A DNA stretch of 64,000 bases from Pseudomonadota bacterium (GCA_021782815.1 JAJXUO010000002.1:61779-125778); one strand, 5' to 3'. Shown: positions 46,417 to 55,420, numbered from the stretch's first letter. Notes: generated by a model not told the origin, from the letters alone. A program made the numbers and translations.

Positions 46417-47304
46417 TCACTTCCTGGGCCCGGTCGGGCCGCGCTTGTCCGGCGGCAAGGCGCGGCCCGATCCCAGGATGCGGGCATTGCGCCGCTTGAT
46501 GTAGCGGGCCAGGCCCTGCTCCAGGATGGTGTTGATGCGCTTGCTGGTGCCGTCGCCGAAATGGAAATCCCAGCGCAGCCATTGTTCCTCCGAGCCCAGC
46601 TGATCGTACAGGCTGGCGAACAGGGCCTCGAAAATGGCGAAGAAGTGATCGTCGGTGACGTTGAAATGCGACAGCTCCTGCATGGTGCCGTCCAGAATGG
46701 TCATGAAGGTCTTCTTGCCTTGCGCAAAATTTTCAAAACGAAAGAGGATGCGCAGAAAAATGGTATCGACGAAACGGGCCCAGTCGGGGGTTTCGCGGAT
46801 CCGCCGCCACATTTCCTGATCGTCGTCGCAATTGAGGCGGTAAAGCAGCTGATCGGCCTCGGCGTTCAGCTCCTCGTAGATCATCGGCCCGAAGGCCTTC
46901 TTCAAATAAGAATCCATCCCTTCGATCAGCGCGCGCGGCATGCAGGCCTTGGGCCCGGAAAACAGCGGCGACACCTTGCCCACCACCAGCCGCAGTAAAA
47001 AGCGGTTGCGGCGCGGGTCACGCGGCGGCGGCAATAAAAGCTGATCGCGGGTGAATTGGCAGGCGGCGCAATTATCGTCGATACCCAGCAGCAACTGCTC
47101 GGCCAGCGCCGTCAGCTGCGCCCCCTTGTCCGAGGGCAGCAAGCCTTGAAAGGTGTGGATCAGCGCCTGGAACATTTCGCGATTGCGCCGCTGCAGAAAC
47201 TGCGGATCGGCAGCGGCCTCCGCGACCGGCTCCATCCCGGCGACCAGCGTTTCGTCCCTCTCGTCAGCGTGCGGCTCCGGCACCATGCAGTCCTTTATGA
47301 CCAA
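46417..47304 (-). CDS. Uncharacterised soluble protein, 295 aa
   Basis: I cannot assign a family. The protein is helical and charged, without signal peptide or membrane segments. Distinct features are a CAAC motif in LGIDDNCAACQFTRDQLLLP, GPKACMPRALIEGMDSYLKK, and a C-terminal half rich in Phe/Tyr (DDHFFAIFEALFASLYDQLG, EEQWLRWDFHFGDGT). It ends in a basic tail. It has the look of the two other unknown proteins here (41428-42759, 51569-52684), but I see no convincing alignment. Its stop codon ends where ilvE ends, so the genes are convergent with no space. Confidence 0.75.
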   Translation of the reverse strand: MVIKDCMVPEPHADERDETLVAGMEPVAEAAADPQFLQRRNREMFQALIHTFQGLLPSDKGAQLTALAEQLLLGIDDNCAACQFTRDQLLLPPPRDPRRNRFLLRLVVGKVSPLFSGPKACMPRALIEGMDSYLKKAFGPMIYEELNAEADQLLYRLNCDDDQEMWRRIRETPDWARFVDTIFLRILFRFENFAQGKKTFMTILDGTMQELSHFNVTDDHFFAIFEALFASLYDQLGSEEQWLRWDFHFGDGTSKRINTILEQGLARYIKRRNARILGSGRALPPDKRGPTGPRK

Positions 47305-47371
47305 CCCCCATCCGGCCGGCGACGAGAATATCCGATAATCAGGGAAAGAGGGACAAAAACAGGGACGGCGG

Positions 47372-47941
47372 TCAGGCCTTGCCCTGGGTTCCGGTCATAT
47401 GCGCAAGCCCGGCGCGCAGATAATCCCAGCCGGTGATCAGGGTCAGGCCGGCGGCCAGCCACAGGCACAGCACCCCCGCGCCCTGCGCCGGCAGCCAGGG
47501 CGGCGCCGCATCGCCCATCAGCAGCGCGGTGAGCGCCATCATCTGGATGGCGGTCTTCCATTTGGCCAGGCGGCTCACCGGCAGGCCCACCCGCAATTCC
47601 GCCAGATATTCCCGAAGGCCCGACACCAGGATTTCGCGCAGCAGGATCACCAGGGCCGGCAGCATGCTCCATTTGCCCAGACGGTCGAAACCGGTGAGCA
47701 TCAAGAGGACCGCCGCCACCAGCAGTTTGTCGGCGATGGGATCGAGAAAACGGCCGAAGCTGGAGACGATGTTCTGGCGGCGGGCCAGATAGCCGTCGAA
47801 ATAATCGGTGACCGCCGCCAGCGCGAACAGGGCGCAGGCCACCCAGTGCCACAGCGGCCCCACCAGATAGAAGGTGCCGACCAGCAGCGGAATCACCACG
47901 ATTCGCGACAGGGTCAGGAGATTGGGCAGGCTGGTGACCAT
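47372..47941 (-). CDS. pgsA: CDP-diacylglycerol-glycerol-3-phosphate 3-phosphatidyltransferase
   Basis: PgsA makes phosphatidylglycerol phosphate, the first step to phosphatidylglycerol and cardiolipin. This 189-residue membrane protein starts MVTSLPNLLTLSRIVVIPLL. It carries the CDP-alcohol phosphotransferase motif as TDYFDGYLARRQN and FGRFLDPIADKLL near residues 42-75. Several hydrophobic helices follow. Downstream of uvrC by 89 nt on the same strand; the uvrC-pgsA pairing is common in proteobacteria. Confidence 0.95.
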   Translation of the reverse strand: MVTSLPNLLTLSRIVVIPLLVGTFYLVGPLWHWVACALFALAAVTDYFDGYLARRQNIVSSFGRFLDPIADKLLVAAVLLMLTGFDRLGKWSMLPALVILLREILVSGLREYLAELRVGLPVSRLAKWKTAIQMMALTALLMGDAAPPWLPAQGAGVLCLWLAAGLTLITGWDYLRAGLAHMTGTQGKA

Positions 47942-48030
47942 GGCAGTCCAAGAGAAAACAGAGGTCCGCGCCCGAGGCGGCGCTTGGGCATTCTAGCCGC
48001 CATACCCATTGAGGTCACAGCCTTTTTTCA

Positions 48031-49932
48031 TCAAACCGGGTGGAAGAAGTCGTAGATCTTCTGCGCCAGCGCGGCGCTGATGCCCTCCACCGCCGCCAGA
48101 TCGGCCACCCCCGCCCCGGCCACCCCGCGGGCGCTGCCGAAGTGATGCAGCAGCGCCTTCTTGCGCCGCGCCCCGATGGCCGGGATCTCGTCCAGCGGCG
48201 AGGCCCCCAGGGCCTTGGCGCGGCGGAGGCGGTGGCTGCCGATGGCGTAGCGGTGCGCCTCGTCGCGCAGCCGCTGCAGGAAATAGAGCAGGGCGTCGTT
48301 GGGCGGCAGGGAAAAGGCCGGGCGGCCCGGCAGGTGGAAGCGTTCGCGGCCGGCATTGCGGTCGGGCCCCTTGGAAATGGCCACCAGGGGCACATCCGTG
48401 ATGCCGAGCTCGGCCAGCACCGCCTCGGCCTGGGCCAACTGGCCGCCGCCGCCGTCGATCAGCACCAGATCGGGCCACTGGCCGCCGCCGCGGTCGGGAT
48501 CCTCCTTCTGCGCCCGCTTGAAGCGGCGGGTCAGCACCTCGCGCATCATGCCGTAATCGTCGCCCGGGGTGATCTCCTCCGAACGGATGTTGAACTTGCG
48601 GTACTCCCCCTTGAGGAAGCCCTCGGGCCCGGCCACGATCATGCCGCCCACGGCATTGCTGCCCTGGATATGGCTGTTGTCGTAAACCTCGACGCGGCGC
48701 GGCGCCTCGTCCAGGGCGAACAGCGCGCCCAGGCCGCGCAGCAGGGTCTGCTGCGCCGAGCTTTCCGCCAGACGCCGGCCCAGGGCCTCGCGGGCATTGT
48801 CGGCGGCGTGATCGAGAAGCTTGCGCTTCTCGCCCCGGCGGGGCGCGCTGATGGTCACCTTGTGCCCGGCCTTGTGGCTCAAGGCTTCGGTCAGCAGCGC
48901 CTGATCGGCCGTTTCCAGCGGCGCGCTCAACAGGATGTCGCGCGGCGGCGTCTTATCGTCGTAGAACTGGGCGAGGAAGGCGGCCAGCACATCCTCCGCC
49001 GTCTGATCCTGGGTCTGGCTGGGAAAGAAGCTGCGGTTGCCGAAATTGCAGCCCGAGCGGAAGAAAAACACCTGGATGCAGGCCTGCCCGCCGGCCTGAT
49101 GCAGGGCCACCACATCGGCCTCCTCGATCCCCGGCATGTTGATGTCCTGGCGGGCCAGAATGCGCGACAGGGCGCGGATGCGGTCGCGGATCACCGCCGC
49201 CTCCTCGTAGGCCATGGCCTCGGCCGCCTCCTCCATGCGCCGGGCCAGCTCCTGCTGAATGGCCTGGCTCTGCCCCGACAGGAAGGCCCGGGCCTGATCC
49301 ACCAGATGCCGGTACGCGTCGGGAGCGATGCGGTCGACGCAAGGCGCGCTGCAGCGCTTGATCTGAAACAGCAGGCAGGGCCGGGTGCGGTTTTCAAATA
49401 CCGAATCGCTGCAGGAGCGCAACAGGAAGGCCCGCTGCAGATAGCCCAGGGTTTGATTGACCGCCCCCGCCGAGGCGAAGGGACCGAAATACTGGCCCGG
49501 CCGGCTGCGGGCGCCGCGGTGCTTGACCAGCTGCGGCCAGGCATGGTCGCCGGTGACCAGGATATAAGGGAAGCTCTTGTCGTCTTTAAGCAGGATATTG
49601 TAACGCGGCATCAGCCGCTTGATGAGATTGGCCTCCAGCAGCAGGGCCTCGGCCTCGGTGTGGGTGGTGACGATCTCCATGGCCACGGTCAGCGCCACCA
49701 TGCGCTGAATGCGCACGGGGATGCGCTCGGCCCGGGTATAGGCCACCACCCGTTTCTTCAGATTTTTCGCCTTGCCGACATAAAGCACCCCGCCCGCCTT
49801 ATCCAGCATGCGGTAAACCCCGGGCGCCGAGGGAATGGTCTTGAGGCAGGTCTCGATCACCAGCGCGCCGGCGGCGAAACTGCCGGGCGGAGGCGGCGGA
49901 GGCGCGGCGGCGGAGGCGGTCGGATCGGTCAT
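48031..49932 (-). CDS. uvrC: Excinuclease ABC subunit C
   Basis: UvrC makes both incisions in nucleotide excision repair. The ATG at 49932 has AGGGAG 3 nt upstream and gives 633 residues. The N-terminal GIY-YIG nuclease is visible as [20 protein letters not shown] followed by KNLKKRV. Cysteines lie in [19 protein letters not shown], and the UVR motif near 220-255 binds UvrB. The second nuclease (RNase H fold) contains [20 protein letters not shown] and [21 protein letters not shown]-terminal helix-hairpin-helix repeats end IYDFFHPV. The longer frame to 50037 lies within the leader. Confidence 0.96.
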   Translation of the reverse strand: MTDPTASAAAPPPPPPGSFAAGALVIETCLKTIPSAPGVYRMLDKAGGVLYVGKAKNLKKRVVAYTRAERIPVRIQRMVALTVAMEIVTTHTEAEALLLEANLIKRLMPRYNILLKDDKSFPYILVTGDHAWPQLVKHRGARSRPGQYFGPFASAGAVNQTLGYLQRAFLLRSCSDSVFENRTRPCLLFQIKRCSAPCVDRIAPDAYRHLVDQARAFLSGQSQAIQQELARRMEEAAEAMAYEEAAVIRDRIRALSRILARQDINMPGIEEADVVALHQAGGQACIQVFFFRSGCNFGNRSFFPSQTQDQTAEDVLAAFLAQFYDDKTPPRDILLSAPLETADQALLTEALSHKAGHKVTISAPRRGEKRKLLDHAADNAREALGRRLAESSAQQTLLRGLGALFALDEAPRRVEVYDNSHIQGSNAVGGMIVAGPEGFLKGEYRKFNIRSEEITPGDDYGMMREVLTRRFKRAQKEDPDRGGGQWPDLVLIDGGGGQLAQAEAVLAELGITDVPLVAISKGPDRNAGRERFHLPGRPAFSLPPNDALLYFLQRLRDEAHRYAIGSHRLRRAKALGASPLDEIPAIGARRKKALLHHFGSARGVAGAGVADLAAVEGISAALAQKIYDFFHPV

Positions 49933-50332
49933 GGTCTCCCTGCTCAAGAACGCTTGCGGAACATCCCCCGGCCCGCCGCGATATCCACGGACTCTGTGGA
50001 TAAGTTTGTTGAAAAGGGGTGGGGAATCCTGTGGCACACCAAGGAGTCTCAGGGTTTCACCCCTTTGCCCAAAATCTGAGCAAAAAACAGAAAAACGTTC
50101 AATATCAATACGTTGATTGTTGTCAAGGGCAAAGGGAAGAGAGTCTCGACGATTCCAATCTTGACTCTTTTCCGGCGATTTGGCAGCCCCGATGCGGTGT
50201 GCACAACTTCATCTGTCGATTACTTCTGGAAAAGCCAATGGCTTCCGACTGTTGCGACACAATGTCAGAGTCGTGACGGAAGAACGGCAGACAAATGACA
50301 GCCTGCGGCATCTCGCCCTCCGCCGATCGCGG
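49933..50332 (-). other. uvrC leader and upstream region, AT-rich, no gene seen
   Basis: 400 bp between uvrC and the end of folB. On the minus strand a good promoter (50099-50126) would give a leader of about 160 nt. That leader contains AAAGGGGTG...CACCCCTTT (9 bp) and TATCCAC...GTGGATA (49982-50002), the latter overlapping a perfect DnaA box (49995-50003). From 50130 to 50332 I see nothing recognisable. Confidence 0.5.
50099..50126 (-). promoter_or_regulatory. Sigma-70-type promoter of uvrC
   Basis: Read on the minus strand: TTGACA (50126-50121), 16-nt spacer, TATTGA (50104-50099). The spacer contains ATCAA-CGTA-TTGAT, a short inverted repeat that could bind a regulator. Confidence 0.5.
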
Positions 50333-50743
50333 TCAGGGGGCGGCCCGCTCGATCTCGACGCCGACGCTGGTGGCATCGGGAAACACGTCGAGTTTTTCCA
50401 CCCGCACCCGGGCCAGACGCACGCGGCGATCGGCCAGGCACAGCTCGGCGATGCGCTCGGCCAGGGTTTCCACCAGATTGACATGGCCGCTGTCCACCAG
50501 GCGGCGCACCCCGGTCACCACCTGCTCGTAACAGACCACATTGTTGATGTCGTCGCCGATGTCGGCACGCTCGCCTTCCCGCACCGCCAGATCCAGATTG
50601 ATGCGGATGCGCTGCTTTTCCAGCTTCTCGTGCCCATAAACGCCGATGCTGGCCCACAGGGTCAGGTCATGCACGAAAACATGGCGCAGGGCGTTGCGGG
50701 CATCGGCGAATTGAACGGGTTGTACGACTTTGGCCTGGGACAT
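50333..50743 (-). CDS. folB: Dihydroneopterin aldolase
   Basis: FolB converts dihydroneopterin to 6-hydroxymethyl-dihydropterin in folate synthesis. The 136-residue protein has a short N-terminal extension, then VFVHDLTLWASIGVYGHEKL with the conserved Glu. INNVVCYEQVVTGVRRLVDS and HVNLVETLAERIAELCL with the active-site region follow, then VRVEKLDVFPDATSVGVEIE with the catalytic Lys. It starts 2 nt after the stop of a pteridine-reductase-like gene, forming a folM-folB unit. Confidence 0.93.
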   Translation of the reverse strand: MSQAKVVQPVQFADARNALRHVFVHDLTLWASIGVYGHEKLEKQRIRINLDLAVREGERADIGDDINNVVCYEQVVTGVRRLVDSGHVNLVETLAERIAELCLADRRVRLARVRVEKLDVFPDATSVGVEIERAAP

Positions 50744-50745
50744 GA

Positions 50746-51510
50746 TTACTCCTCAGGACTGTTACCGGCGGGCGACCAGCTGAGATGCTGACCGCCGTCC
50801 AGCGCGATCATCTGGCCGGTCATGCTGCCGGAAGCCAGGATGAAGCGCAGGGCTTCGGCGATTTCCTCGGGCGAGGTGCCACGCTTGAGGGGCATGGCGG
50901 CGCATTGCTGCGCGAACTGCTCGTCCGTCTGGCGGCTGCTGGGCAGGGTGGGGCCGGGACCGATGGCGTTGACGCGGATGCGCGGCGCCAGGGCCAGGGC
51001 CAGGGTCCGGGTCAGGGTCCACAGGCCCGCCTTGCTCAAGGTGTAGGTGGTGAAATAAGGGGTCAGGTTCCAAACCCGCTGGTCGATGAGATTGACCACC
51101 GCCCCCTCGCTGTCTTCCGGCAGCTGGGCGGCAAAGGCCTGGATCAGCACGAAAGGCGCCCGCAGATTGGTTTCCATGTGGGCATCCCACGAGGAGCGGG
51201 TGGTGGTCATCGGGCCGTCCTGCTCGAACAGCGAGGCATTATTGACCAGACAGCCCAGCGGCCCCAGCGCCTCGACGGCACGCGGCACCAGCGTCATCAC
51301 CTCGTCCTCCAGGGCGAGGTCGGCGGGCAGAGCCACCGCCTTGCCGCCCAGGGCGATGATCTCGTCCACCAGCGACAGCGCCGCCTCGACCGAGCGATTG
51401 TAATGCACGCCGACGGCCCAGCCGTCACGGGCCAGGCGCAACGCCAGAACCCGGCCGATGCGATGGGCGGCGCCGGTGACAAGAGCGGTTTTGAATTGGA
51501 TGCCAGACAT
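50746..51510 (-). CDS. SDR oxidoreductase, FolM/pteridine-reductase type
   Basis: This 254-residue short-chain dehydrogenase has a glycine motif of the form VTGAAHRIGRVLALRL. The Arg in TGxxxRIG is typical of pteridine and dihydromonapterin reductases (PTR1, FolM). The NNAS motif is CLVNNASLFEQDG; the catalytic Tyr-Lys pair is in YTLSKAG, with the Asp of DQRVWNLTPYFTTYTLSK in the usual FolM place. C-terminal PLKRGTSPEEIAEALRFIL and DGGQHLSWSP are also FolM-like. Coupling to folB supports a role in reduced pterin metabolism. Confidence 0.85.
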   Translation of the reverse strand: MSGIQFKTALVTGAAHRIGRVLALRLARDGWAVGVHYNRSVEAALSLVDEIIALGGKAVALPADLALEDEVMTLVPRAVEALGPLGCLVNNASLFEQDGPMTTTRSSWDAHMETNLRAPFVLIQAFAAQLPEDSEGAVVNLIDQRVWNLTPYFTTYTLSKAGLWTLTRTLALALAPRIRVNAIGPGPTLPSSRQTDEQFAQQCAAMPLKRGTSPEEIAEALRFILASGSMTGQMIALDGGQHLSWSPAGNSPEE

Positions 51511-51568
51511 AGCGGCGCAGGATGCGCCAGCCCGCCCGCAAGTGCAAGCGCGCCGTGACCAAAGCCCC

Positions 51569-52684
51569 TTACGGCACGCGCATCGGCGGCTGCTTGGCCA
51601 GCCAGTCCATCACCTGGGCCGAGATGGATTTGCAGGTGAGCTGGGCCGAAATGGCCAACTGCTTCTTTTCCTGGGAAATGTGGATCAGGCTTTCCACCAG
51701 TTTGCGCAAAACATCCTTGGCGAAATTGGGATGGCCCAGCACCGCCTCCACCTTGCTGCCCCAGGCCCCCTTCATGGCGGCCAGCAGCACGTCGGCCTTA
51801 TCGATGTTGAGACGCTGCATTTCCTCCAGGCTTTCCGAGGAAATGTAGCACAGCACATCGCCGTACACCCCGGCCAGGGCCTTGTCGAGCGAGGCGCAGC
51901 TCATGAAGAAGGCCTTGTCGCGGGCGAAGAATCGCCAGCATTTGTCGCCCAGGATCTTGCGGTAATACGCATACATGTCGGGCGACCATTGGGCGATGCC
52001 GCCGATGGCGGCGGGGTAGGCCTCCACCGCCGTCTTGAAATCGTCGCCGGCCTGCTGCTTGGCCTTTTTGATGGTGGCCTGCTCGAACTGCGACACCGTA
52101 TGGATGGCCTCGGGGGTTTTCAGGGCCAGAATGCAATCTTCCAGCTCCAGCACCTGCACGGTGGTCATCTCGGCGAAATCGGCCAGCAGCGGCAGCTGCC
52201 AGTCGAAGGCCATATACCGGCACAGCTCGCGCACCTTGCGCTCGTCGAAACCGCCGCCCACCTTGCGGGCCACCTTTTCCGTCTTCTTGAAGATAAGGAA
52301 ACGGGTGGTGGTGCGGGTTTCGGTAACGGTGGTTTCCTCGTCGGCGCGGGTGGCCTGTTCCAGGAAATAGCGGGCGCAGGTTTTCACCAGCAACTGCTGC
52401 ACCTGCCCCAGGGTGATGCCGCAGGACAGCACATCCTCCTCCCGCACGGCGGCGTTGCCGTCGCCGTCGGTAACGATGGCGGCCACCGGATCCGGGTTTT
52501 GCCGGAAGGTTTGAATGAAGGCGTGCAGGATATCGGGATCGTGGATCAAGGTCTGGTAACTGACGTCTTCCGACACCAGCCCGGCGGCCTGATAGGCTTC
52601 CATACACCGTTTGACACCATCAATGATGGCGCGCTTCGTCTCGGCGGACATGTCAAGCGCGGGGGGAAGCTGTGGTAAAGGCAT
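51569..52684 (-). CDS. Uncharacterised soluble protein, 371 aa; N-terminal module shared with 41428-42759
   Basis: I do not recognise a family. The protein is helical and has no signal peptide or membrane segment. Residues about 45-115 (HDPDILHAFIQTFRQNPDPV, DGDGNAAVREEDVLSCGITL, VKTCARYFLEQATRA) align with residues about 50-115 of the protein at 41428-42759. After that the two diverge. Other marks are FDERKVRELCRYMAFDWQLP and ILGDKCWRFFARDKAFFMSC. An alternative start lies 11 codons downstream. It precedes folM by 58 nt on the same strand. Confidence 0.75.
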   Translation of the reverse strand: MPLPQLPPALDMSAETKRAIIDGVKRCMEAYQAAGLVSEDVSYQTLIHDPDILHAFIQTFRQNPDPVAAIVTDGDGNAAVREEDVLSCGITLGQVQQLLVKTCARYFLEQATRADEETTVTETRTTTRFLIFKKTEKVARKVGGGFDERKVRELCRYMAFDWQLPLLADFAEMTTVQVLELEDCILALKTPEAIHTVSQFEQATIKKAKQQAGDDFKTAVEAYPAAIGGIAQWSPDMYAYYRKILGDKCWRFFARDKAFFMSCASLDKALAGVYGDVLCYISSESLEEMQRLNIDKADVLLAAMKGAWGSKVEAVLGHPNFAKDVLRKLVESLIHISQEKKQLAISAQLTCKSISAQVMDWLAKQPPMRVP

Positions 52685-52765
52685 CGTCCCGTAATCCAGA
52701 TCTGAGGCAAGTTAAAAATCACCTCAATACCGTGTCGGGTCAACCTTTTTATAAGCTGAACGACA

Positions 52766-53689
52766 TCAGGCCGTTTTCTGCCAAAGCCATGTCAATTCGT
52801 GCTTATTATGGGCCAGATGCATCAGTTGCCCGCCGGGAATGGCGGCGAATTTTCGCGCGGTGTCGTGATCGGTGTCGCCCTGGAACTTCAGAGTGCACAG
52901 CATGCCGCCCACCAGACCCGAAGCCAGCCAGCGCTCCACATAGGTGAGCAGGCGGCTGGGGTAACAGATGACGTCGGAGAACAGCCAGTCCACCGGACCG
53001 GTGGCCTTGGGGTCGACGGCGAAAGCGCTCTGGCGCAGGCAGGTGACATTGGGCAGGGCGGCGATGGCCGGATCCAGCGGCGCCTTGTCGACGCTGATCA
53101 CCCGCGCCCCCACCGTTTGCAGCACCCAGGTCCAGCCGCCCGGCGACGCGCCGAGATCGAGGCAGAGATCGCCGGGACGCGGCCGGACGCCGCTGGTGGT
53201 GAACGCGTCCCACAGCTTGAGATAAGCGCGGTTGGGCGGGGTTTGCCGGTCCTCGACGAACCGCACCTCGCCATGGGGAAAGGGGCTGGAGCAGCGCGGC
53301 GACGCCAGCACCGTGGTTTCATCAAGGAAGCACCACGACCCCAGCGGCGCCCCGGGGGCCGGCTGGCCGAACTGCAGCGGCCGCGCCGAAACCGGCGGCA
53401 ATTTTTCGCCCACCAGGGCGGTCCGGCGGTGCAGACGGGGCGCATAGGCCGCCCAGTTGCGCTGGATGGCCTTCAACTGGCGCGCGGCATCGCCGATGGA
53501 GGCCACCGGTAAGATTTGGGGATCATACCAGATGTTCTGGGCCCAGGCGGCGGGACGCGGCGGGCCGTCGGCCAGCACCAGGCGGCCTTCCACCGCCCGC
53601 ACGGGCCCCAGTTCCGCCAGCAGATCGTCGAGAAATCCTTCGGCCGCCAGATAACCGGTCCAGCCGCAGGCCGGAGGTTCAGTGTCCAC
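52766..53689 (-). CDS. RlmM-like 2'-O-ribose rRNA methyltransferase
   Basis: This 307-residue protein has an N-terminal RNA-binding-like region and a C-terminal FtsJ-type Rossmann domain. Motif I is DLCLDLGASPGGWTWVLQTV near residues 176-195. The K-D-K-E tetrad of the RrmJ/RlmM group is recognisable as AYLKLWDAF, FSDVICYPSRLL, CTLKFQGD and NKHELTWLW. RlmM methylates C2498 of 23S rRNA; the architecture fits, but the exact nucleotide is inferred. Its start overlaps the end of the DUF1178 gene by 11 nt. Confidence 0.82.
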   Translation of the reverse strand: MDTEPPACGWTGYLAAEGFLDDLLAELGPVRAVEGRLVLADGPPRPAAWAQNIWYDPQILPVASIGDAARQLKAIQRNWAAYAPRLHRRTALVGEKLPPVSARPLQFGQPAPGAPLGSWCFLDETTVLASPRCSSPFPHGEVRFVEDRQTPPNRAYLKLWDAFTTSGVRPRPGDLCLDLGASPGGWTWVLQTVGARVISVDKAPLDPAIAALPNVTCLRQSAFAVDPKATGPVDWLFSDVICYPSRLLTYVERWLASGLVGGMLCTLKFQGDTDHDTARKFAAIPGGQLMHLAHNKHELTWLWQKTA

Positions 53690-53918
53690 CGGAGAAGGGG
53701 CAGCCGCCCCCGGCGCAGCCGCTGACCGGGCAGGCGGCGGCGGGCGCCGCGGCGCTTTTGGCCACGCTGGGGGCCATGATGCTCTTGCTGATCCGATGGT
53801 CGCCGCACGCGGGGCAAGCGATCTCGCCCGCCGCCGCCTTCACATCGTAATCGGCGGAATTGGAGAACCATTCGTCGAAGACGTGGCCCTGGCTGCACTG
53901 CACGCTGTAGCGGATCAT
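53679..53918 (-). CDS. DUF1178-type zinc-ribbon protein, short form
   Basis: The start MIRYSVQCSQGHVFDEWFSN at 53918 is the DUF1178 N-terminus. A CxxC pair (IACPACGDHRISKSIMAPSV) follows near residue 45, likely forming a zinc ribbon. At 79 residues it is roughly half the length I expect for the family. It ends in a Cys/Gly-rich tail (CPVSGCAGGGCPFSGGH) instead of the usual C-terminal half. Function is unknown in the family. Overlaps the rlmM-like start by 11 nt and follows the SLT gene. Confidence 0.8.
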   Translation of the reverse strand: MIRYSVQCSQGHVFDEWFSNSADYDVKAAAGEIACPACGDHRISKSIMAPSVAKSAAAPAAACPVSGCAGGGCPFSGGH

Positions 53919-53979
53919 GGATCGGAAGGCTCCGGCCGGAATGGGAACTGTCGATGCGGCGGTTCTAAAACAAAACCCC

Positions 53980-55065
53980 TCAGCCGAACAAGCCCTTGCG
54001 TACATAAGAGAGGATCTCGGTCAATCCCTCCTTGTCCACCGTGCCGGTGCCGCCGCCGGCGGGGGCCGGGGGCATGGGGGCGGAAATGGCGTCGGCGCTC
54101 ATCGCGGCGTCGGTATAAGCCACCTGATCGGTATTATCCTCGATGGTGGCCGGACCATGGGCGGCATAGGCCATGGAGGGCACATAGGGCGGCGGCCAGT
54201 TGGCCTGCTCGAAAGGCCAGGCCGCATCCCCGCTCTGACGCGCCTCGACGCGGTGGTGATGGTGATAATGGTGATGACCGCGCTGCACGGTGATCTCGGT
54301 GGAACCGCCGCCGGCCTCGGCCAGCATCTTCGAGGCGGCCACCCCCACCCCGCCCGCCGCCGCCGTTTCCTCGGCCGGGGCGCTGATGGTGGGCTCGCCG
54401 CCGTCGAGGCGGGCATATTGCCGCATGGGCTTTTGGATGGAGGCGTCGATCCGGGCGTAGAGCTCCGCCACCGATTTCGGCTTATGGCCGTGATCGTAAA
54501 AGACCGACGGATTCTTGCGGGCGGCGGCGGGTAGCAGGGCCGCCGCCGACTGGTGCGGGTCTTGCGCCCGCGCCTTCAAAATGCGGGCGGCGCCGCCCGG
54601 CCCCAGAAAATGCGCCATGTAAAGATCGGTGGCATTGACCGGATGGCCCAGCGTCCGCTCCAGCCAGCGCTTGTTGTCCTTGGCATATTCGCCGGCCATC
54701 ATCGCCGAAAGCCGGGGATCGCGGCGCAAATCGAGGATGTGCTGGCGGGTGGCGGCGTCGGACACCACATACTCGCCGCGATGGGTGCGATGGATATGCT
54801 CGGCCAGATCGGAAAGCCCCAGGGTGGCGCCGTGCTCCTTCATCAGCTGCAGCCAGGTGCCGCGCGTGAACTGGTAAAGCCCGGCGGCCGAGGATACCCG
54901 CGACTGGGAATTGCTGTGAAAATCGCTTTCCTTGCCCGCCTGGGCCATCAGATAGCCGAAGCTGATGCCGGTATGGCGGCTGGCCTGCTGAACATGACGG
55001 GCGACCCGGCTGGCGGCCTGCTGCCGCTCGGTCTGGACGGCCGTCGAAACATCCGCCTCTTTCAT
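53980..55065 (-). CDS. Lytic transglycosylase, SLT domain, with His-rich tract
   Basis: This 361-residue protein begins at ATG 55065 behind GAGGAGG. The SLT-like core (about 25-190) has the catalytic Glu in ISFGYLMAQAGKESDFHSNS and the following SSAAGLYQFTRGTWLQLMKE. ATDLYMAHFLGPGGAARILK closes it. It would cleave peptidoglycan, yet no signal peptide is visible, so export may use another route such as the flagellar rod. The C-terminal third is low-complexity, with RGHHHYHHHHR near residue 275, a possible metal-binding tract. It follows a small lipoprotein gene. Confidence 0.83.
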   Translation of the reverse strand: MKEADVSTAVQTERQQAASRVARHVQQASRHTGISFGYLMAQAGKESDFHSNSQSRVSSAAGLYQFTRGTWLQLMKEHGATLGLSDLAEHIHRTHRGEYVVSDAATRQHILDLRRDPRLSAMMAGEYAKDNKRWLERTLGHPVNATDLYMAHFLGPGGAARILKARAQDPHQSAAALLPAAARKNPSVFYDHGHKPKSVAELYARIDASIQKPMRQYARLDGGEPTISAPAEETAAAGGVGVAASKMLAEAGGGSTEITVQRGHHHYHHHHRVEARQSGDAAWPFEQANWPPPYVPSMAYAAHGPATIEDNTDQVAYTDAAMSADAISAPMPPAPAGGGTGTVDKEGLTEILSYVRKGLFG

Positions 55066-55135
55066 CGCCCGCCTCCTCGCTCCATCACCAGACTGCAGGA
55101 TGGCACGGCAAGGGTTAAGGAATGGTGTGCGACGG

Positions 55136-55420
55136 TTATTTTTTCGGAATGAAGCCCTGCGCCCGCATGCAGGCGGACACCGCCTCGCGCACGCGGTCAC
55201 CGGTTTGCTGGCGCTCGGCCTCGGCCATGGGATCGCCGAAACGGCTGTCGGCGGCGGCCTGGTAGCCGCTTTCGCCGTAATCGCGCTCGGCGGAGCGGCG
55301 GCAGGCGGCGTAGGTGTCCGCGGCATTGGCCTGGGGATCCCACGGATTGATCCAGCCCACATCGCCGGCGCAGCCGGCCAGCAGCAGGGGCGCGGCCAGC
55401 AGCAGCAGTCTCCGCTTCAT
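55136..55420 (-). CDS. Small lipoprotein, 94 aa
   Basis: The signal MKRRLLLLAAPLLLAGC has a clear lipobox (LAGC), with the acylated Cys at about residue 17. The mature part, CAGDVGWINPWDPQANAADT, is followed by a helical region with two Cys (YAACRRSAERD, VSACMRAQGF) that could form a disulfide. I recognise no domain. AGGAGG lies 5 nt before the second of two consecutive ATGs, so I use that one. First of a minus-strand run toward the SLT gene. Confidence 0.72.
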   Translation of the reverse strand: MKRRLLLLAAPLLLAGCAGDVGWINPWDPQANAADTYAACRRSAERDYGESGYQAAADSRFGDPMAEAERQQTGDRVREAVSACMRAQGFIPKK

